Shown here: one piece after another, positions 60,466 through 61,595 of the stretch
How positions within the stretch are numbered: position 1 is the first letter of the stretch
Layout of the letters: each line of letters starts with the position of its first letter
Assembly (NCBI RefSeq): GCF_003710915.1
Contig: NZ_RHHR01000039.1
Span: 1-61,595, forward strand
Direction of reading: 5' to 3'
DNA: 61,595 nucleotides
DNA from: Brevibacillus invocatus
GTDB lineage: Bacteria > Bacillota > Bacilli > Brevibacillales > Brevibacillaceae
Program-made: the position numbers and the translations under genes
Notes under the pieces: model-generated
Told to the model about the DNA's origin: nothing
The model's input: only the letters and a program-made list of their open reading frames with translations
Databases searched by the model: none

Positions 60466-60513
60466 AAAAACGCCCGTATGCAGAAGTTGTTATCTGAGAT
60501 GGGCGTTTATCCG
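60466..60513 (-). terminator. Terminator of the DUF423 gene
   Basis: On the minus strand AACGCCCATC..GGGCGTTTTTATTTTTG: AACGCCC/GGGCGTT stem with a long loop and a T-rich tail. Confidence 0.78.
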
Positions 60514-60529
60514 TGTGTATCTAAATTTT

Positions 60530-60904
60530 TTAAGAAACTGCCCTCCAGGCATGAATAGCCAGCAGTGCCCAGCCGATGAGGAACAGGACGCCTCCGATTG
60601 GGGTAATTGCACCCAATACTTTGATTCCTGTCATCGCCAACGTGTAAAGACTGCCCGAAAAAATCAAGGTTCCGACGAAAAAGCTCCAGCCTGCCCAGGT
60701 GAGACCCGTAGAATCAGGGTACCATTTGATCAGCAGGGCAACGAGGATCAGGGCCAATGCGTGAGTTGTCTGGTAGGTAACACCCGTATGAAAAATCCCC
60801 AGTGAATATTCGTCCAATTTTTCTTTTAACGCGTGAGCACCGAATGCCCCCAGCGCCACCGATAAAAATCCGCTGATACTGCCAAGCATCAGAAACAGCT
60901 TCAT
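60530..60904 (-). CDS. DUF423 (YwdK-like) membrane protein
   Basis: 124 aa with four membrane helices. LGSISGFLSVALGAFGAHAL at the N-terminus and GVTYQTTHALALILVAL are the family signature. Role unknown; widespread in Firmicutes and proteobacteria. The start at 60904 follows AAAGGAGTGG; the frame extends 24 codons further without a ribosome binding site. Confidence 0.85.
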   Translation of the reverse strand: MKLFLMLGSISGFLSVALGAFGAHALKEKLDEYSLGIFHTGVTYQTTHALALILVALLIKWYPDSTGLTWAGWSFFVGTLIFSGSLYTLAMTGIKVLGAITPIGGVLFLIGWALLAIHAWRAVS

Positions 60905-61113
60905 GAAGTGGTCCACTCCTTTTTGGGTAAAGCAGATGGTCGCATCCGCTAGTAATCCTCTTTCATTGTACCCCATGTGGACGGTTCATGCCCAATTGCA
61001 AATTCATGAACTGTGTAAGCGGACAATCGTACAAACCTCTCTCATCGCCAGGCATATAATGAAGCAATACAGTGGGTTACCAAGCCTCCACTGTACCAGG
61101 AGGTGAACTGGAT

Positions 61114-61182
61114 ATGAGTAAATGGCTTTCTCTGAATAGCGGAATATTATTTACTGAATTTTCAGAAAAAATATGGGATTAA
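61114..61182 (+). CDS. Tiny ORF (22 aa) with strong ribosome binding site
   Basis: ATG at 61114 sits 8 bases after a perfect AGGAGGTGA. The peptide begins MSKWLSLNSG and ends before TAA at 61180. A TATAAT-like element (CATATAATG, near 61054) and a hairpin (ACAGTGG/CCACTGT, about 61068-61096) precede it. With signals this good it may be a real small peptide, a leader peptide, or the 5' end of a gene lost on IS insertion. No family recognised. From 61183 to 61272 I see nothing else. Confidence 0.4.
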   Translation: MSKWLSLNSGILFTEFSEKIWD

Positions 61183-61272
61183 ATGAGAAATTCATCAACC
61201 GTCAACGTACACTCATATGTCTGTATACCTCCTGTCTGTTTGTTACTATAGCAAAAAAAATTCTTGTGATGT

Positions 61273-61595
61273 GAATCAATTTCATAAATCTGAGCCCTAC
61301 GGGCTCAAGGTTTTTTGAGCATAGAAAAAGGAGTACCTCCCCAAATCTCTAATAAGTTAAGTACGACCAAAACTTATGAGAACTGGAGGTGACTCCCAAT
61401 GTCCATTATAAGACAAGGAAGCCTGTTTGATATACAAGAATTATTCGATTTAGAACCTCCCCAACGATTTGGAGCGATTTTTTCCACCCTTGACATCGAT
61501 CCGATTCTTTGTGTTATCTCCAAAAAGTCGATCTATGGAGCTCCTACTGAGTTGAATTATGCTGCTATGCTGTATTCTTTGGTCGCTCGAATCGT
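61273..61595 (+). mobile_element. Insertion sequence, left part, cut by the window edge
   Basis: The outer end is set at 61273 because 61273-61293 recurs inverted at bases 1-21, where identity ends sharply. Inside it, TGAGCCC-TAC-GGGCTCA (61291-61307) followed by AGGTTTTTTG is an intrinsic terminator that would block outside transcription from entering the transposase, as in many IS elements. The transposase gene starts at 61399. The right end and target duplications are out of view. Confidence 0.75.
61399..61595 (+). CDS. DDE-type transposase, N-terminal part
   Basis: 65 complete codons, open at the window edge. The sequence (RQGSLFDIQELFDLEPPQRF, FSTLDIDPILCVI, YGAPTELNYAAMLYSLVARI) resembles the N-terminal region of IS1182/IS4-like transposases, where a short helical domain precedes the DDE core. 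GGAGGTGA lies before the ATG. Family call is tentative because the catalytic part is not visible. Confidence 0.65.
   Translation, partial: MSIIRQGSLFDIQELFDLEPPQRFGAIFSTLDIDPILCVISKKSIYGAPTELNYAAMLYSLVARI

Noticed and set aside
1..61595. CRISPR arrays, tRNA or rRNA genes
   Set aside because: No regularly spaced direct repeats, cloverleaf TTCGA arms or rRNA core sequences were found by eye on either strand.

Overview
The window looks like the chromosome of an aerobic, spore-forming Firmicute of the Brevibacillus/Paenibacillaceae type. This is inferred from content, not from any search: sigma-A promoters (TTGACA-N17-TATAAT), strong AGGAGG ribosome binding sites, PerR and LexA boxes of the Bacillus type, a T-box, a lysine riboswitch, and homologues of Bacillus subtilis genes (ydaJKLMN, alaR-alaT, rok, mrgA, helD). 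No rRNA, tRNA, CRISPR array or prophage structural gene was seen. Both ends of the window carry the same insertion-sequence end in opposite orientation: bases 1-21 are the perfect reverse complement of 61273-61293, and the right copy continues into a cut-off transposase gene.

Left part (0-11.5 kb): an AT-rich gene stump cut by the left IS end. Then comes an unusual apparent operon: a MetQ/MetN/MetP-type ABC importer followed by a crotonase lacking both usual catalytic glutamates, a lactate 2-monooxygenase-like flavoenzyme and a class III CoA-transferase. Next are two mutually truncated gene remnants, a VOC protein, a PAS-PAS-GGDEF-EAL protein, and a nicotinamidase/NaMN-adenylyltransferase pair on the minus strand.

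Middle left (11.7-26 kb): a five-gene operon equivalent to ydaJKLMN, for a cellulose-like exopolysaccharide, with a degenerate GGDEF membrane protein as likely c-di-GMP receptor. Next are an alanine T-box controlling alaR-alaT, a frameshifted aminoglycoside-kinase pseudogene, a cupin-regulator remnant, a cation/proton antiporter, and a lysine permease under a lysine riboswitch.

Middle (26-32.6 kb): small regulatory and stress genes. These include DinB, a CGNR zinc-finger protein facing a perfect operator palindrome, an alpha/beta hydrolase, an ImmA-type metalloprotease plus catalytically dead S24-like protein behind a LexA box, an XRE regulator, a Rok-like silencer, a PerR-boxed Dps/MrgA, a SUFU-domain protein and DoxX.

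Putrescine regulon (32.8-42 kb): patA-patD on the plus strand and potABCD on the minus strand each have a -24/-12 (sigma-54) promoter. Each is preceded by the palindrome TTCTCA-N4-TGAGAA. The gene for a GAF-PAS-AAA+-HTH sigma-54 activator lies between them and has a near-copy of the palindrome upstream. Together they import putrescine/spermidine and convert putrescine to GABA.

Molybdenum/formate region (42-50 kb): mobA, fdhD, an oxalate/formate-type MFS carrier, a DUF2294 protein, an FdhF/YdeP-type molybdoenzyme, moeA and mobB. The carrier and the molybdoenzyme are each preceded by a leader with the same ordered sequence blocks and an intrinsic terminator. I cannot assign these leaders to a known RNA class; they are the best candidate here for something undescribed.

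Right part (50-61.6 kb): a multiply broken surface-protein pseudogene, an MBL hydrolase, oligoendopeptidase F, an ArsR-type regulator overlapping an MFS exporter, HelD, an uncharacterised protein, arylamine N-acetyltransferase, a DUF423 protein, a tiny ORF and the right IS end.
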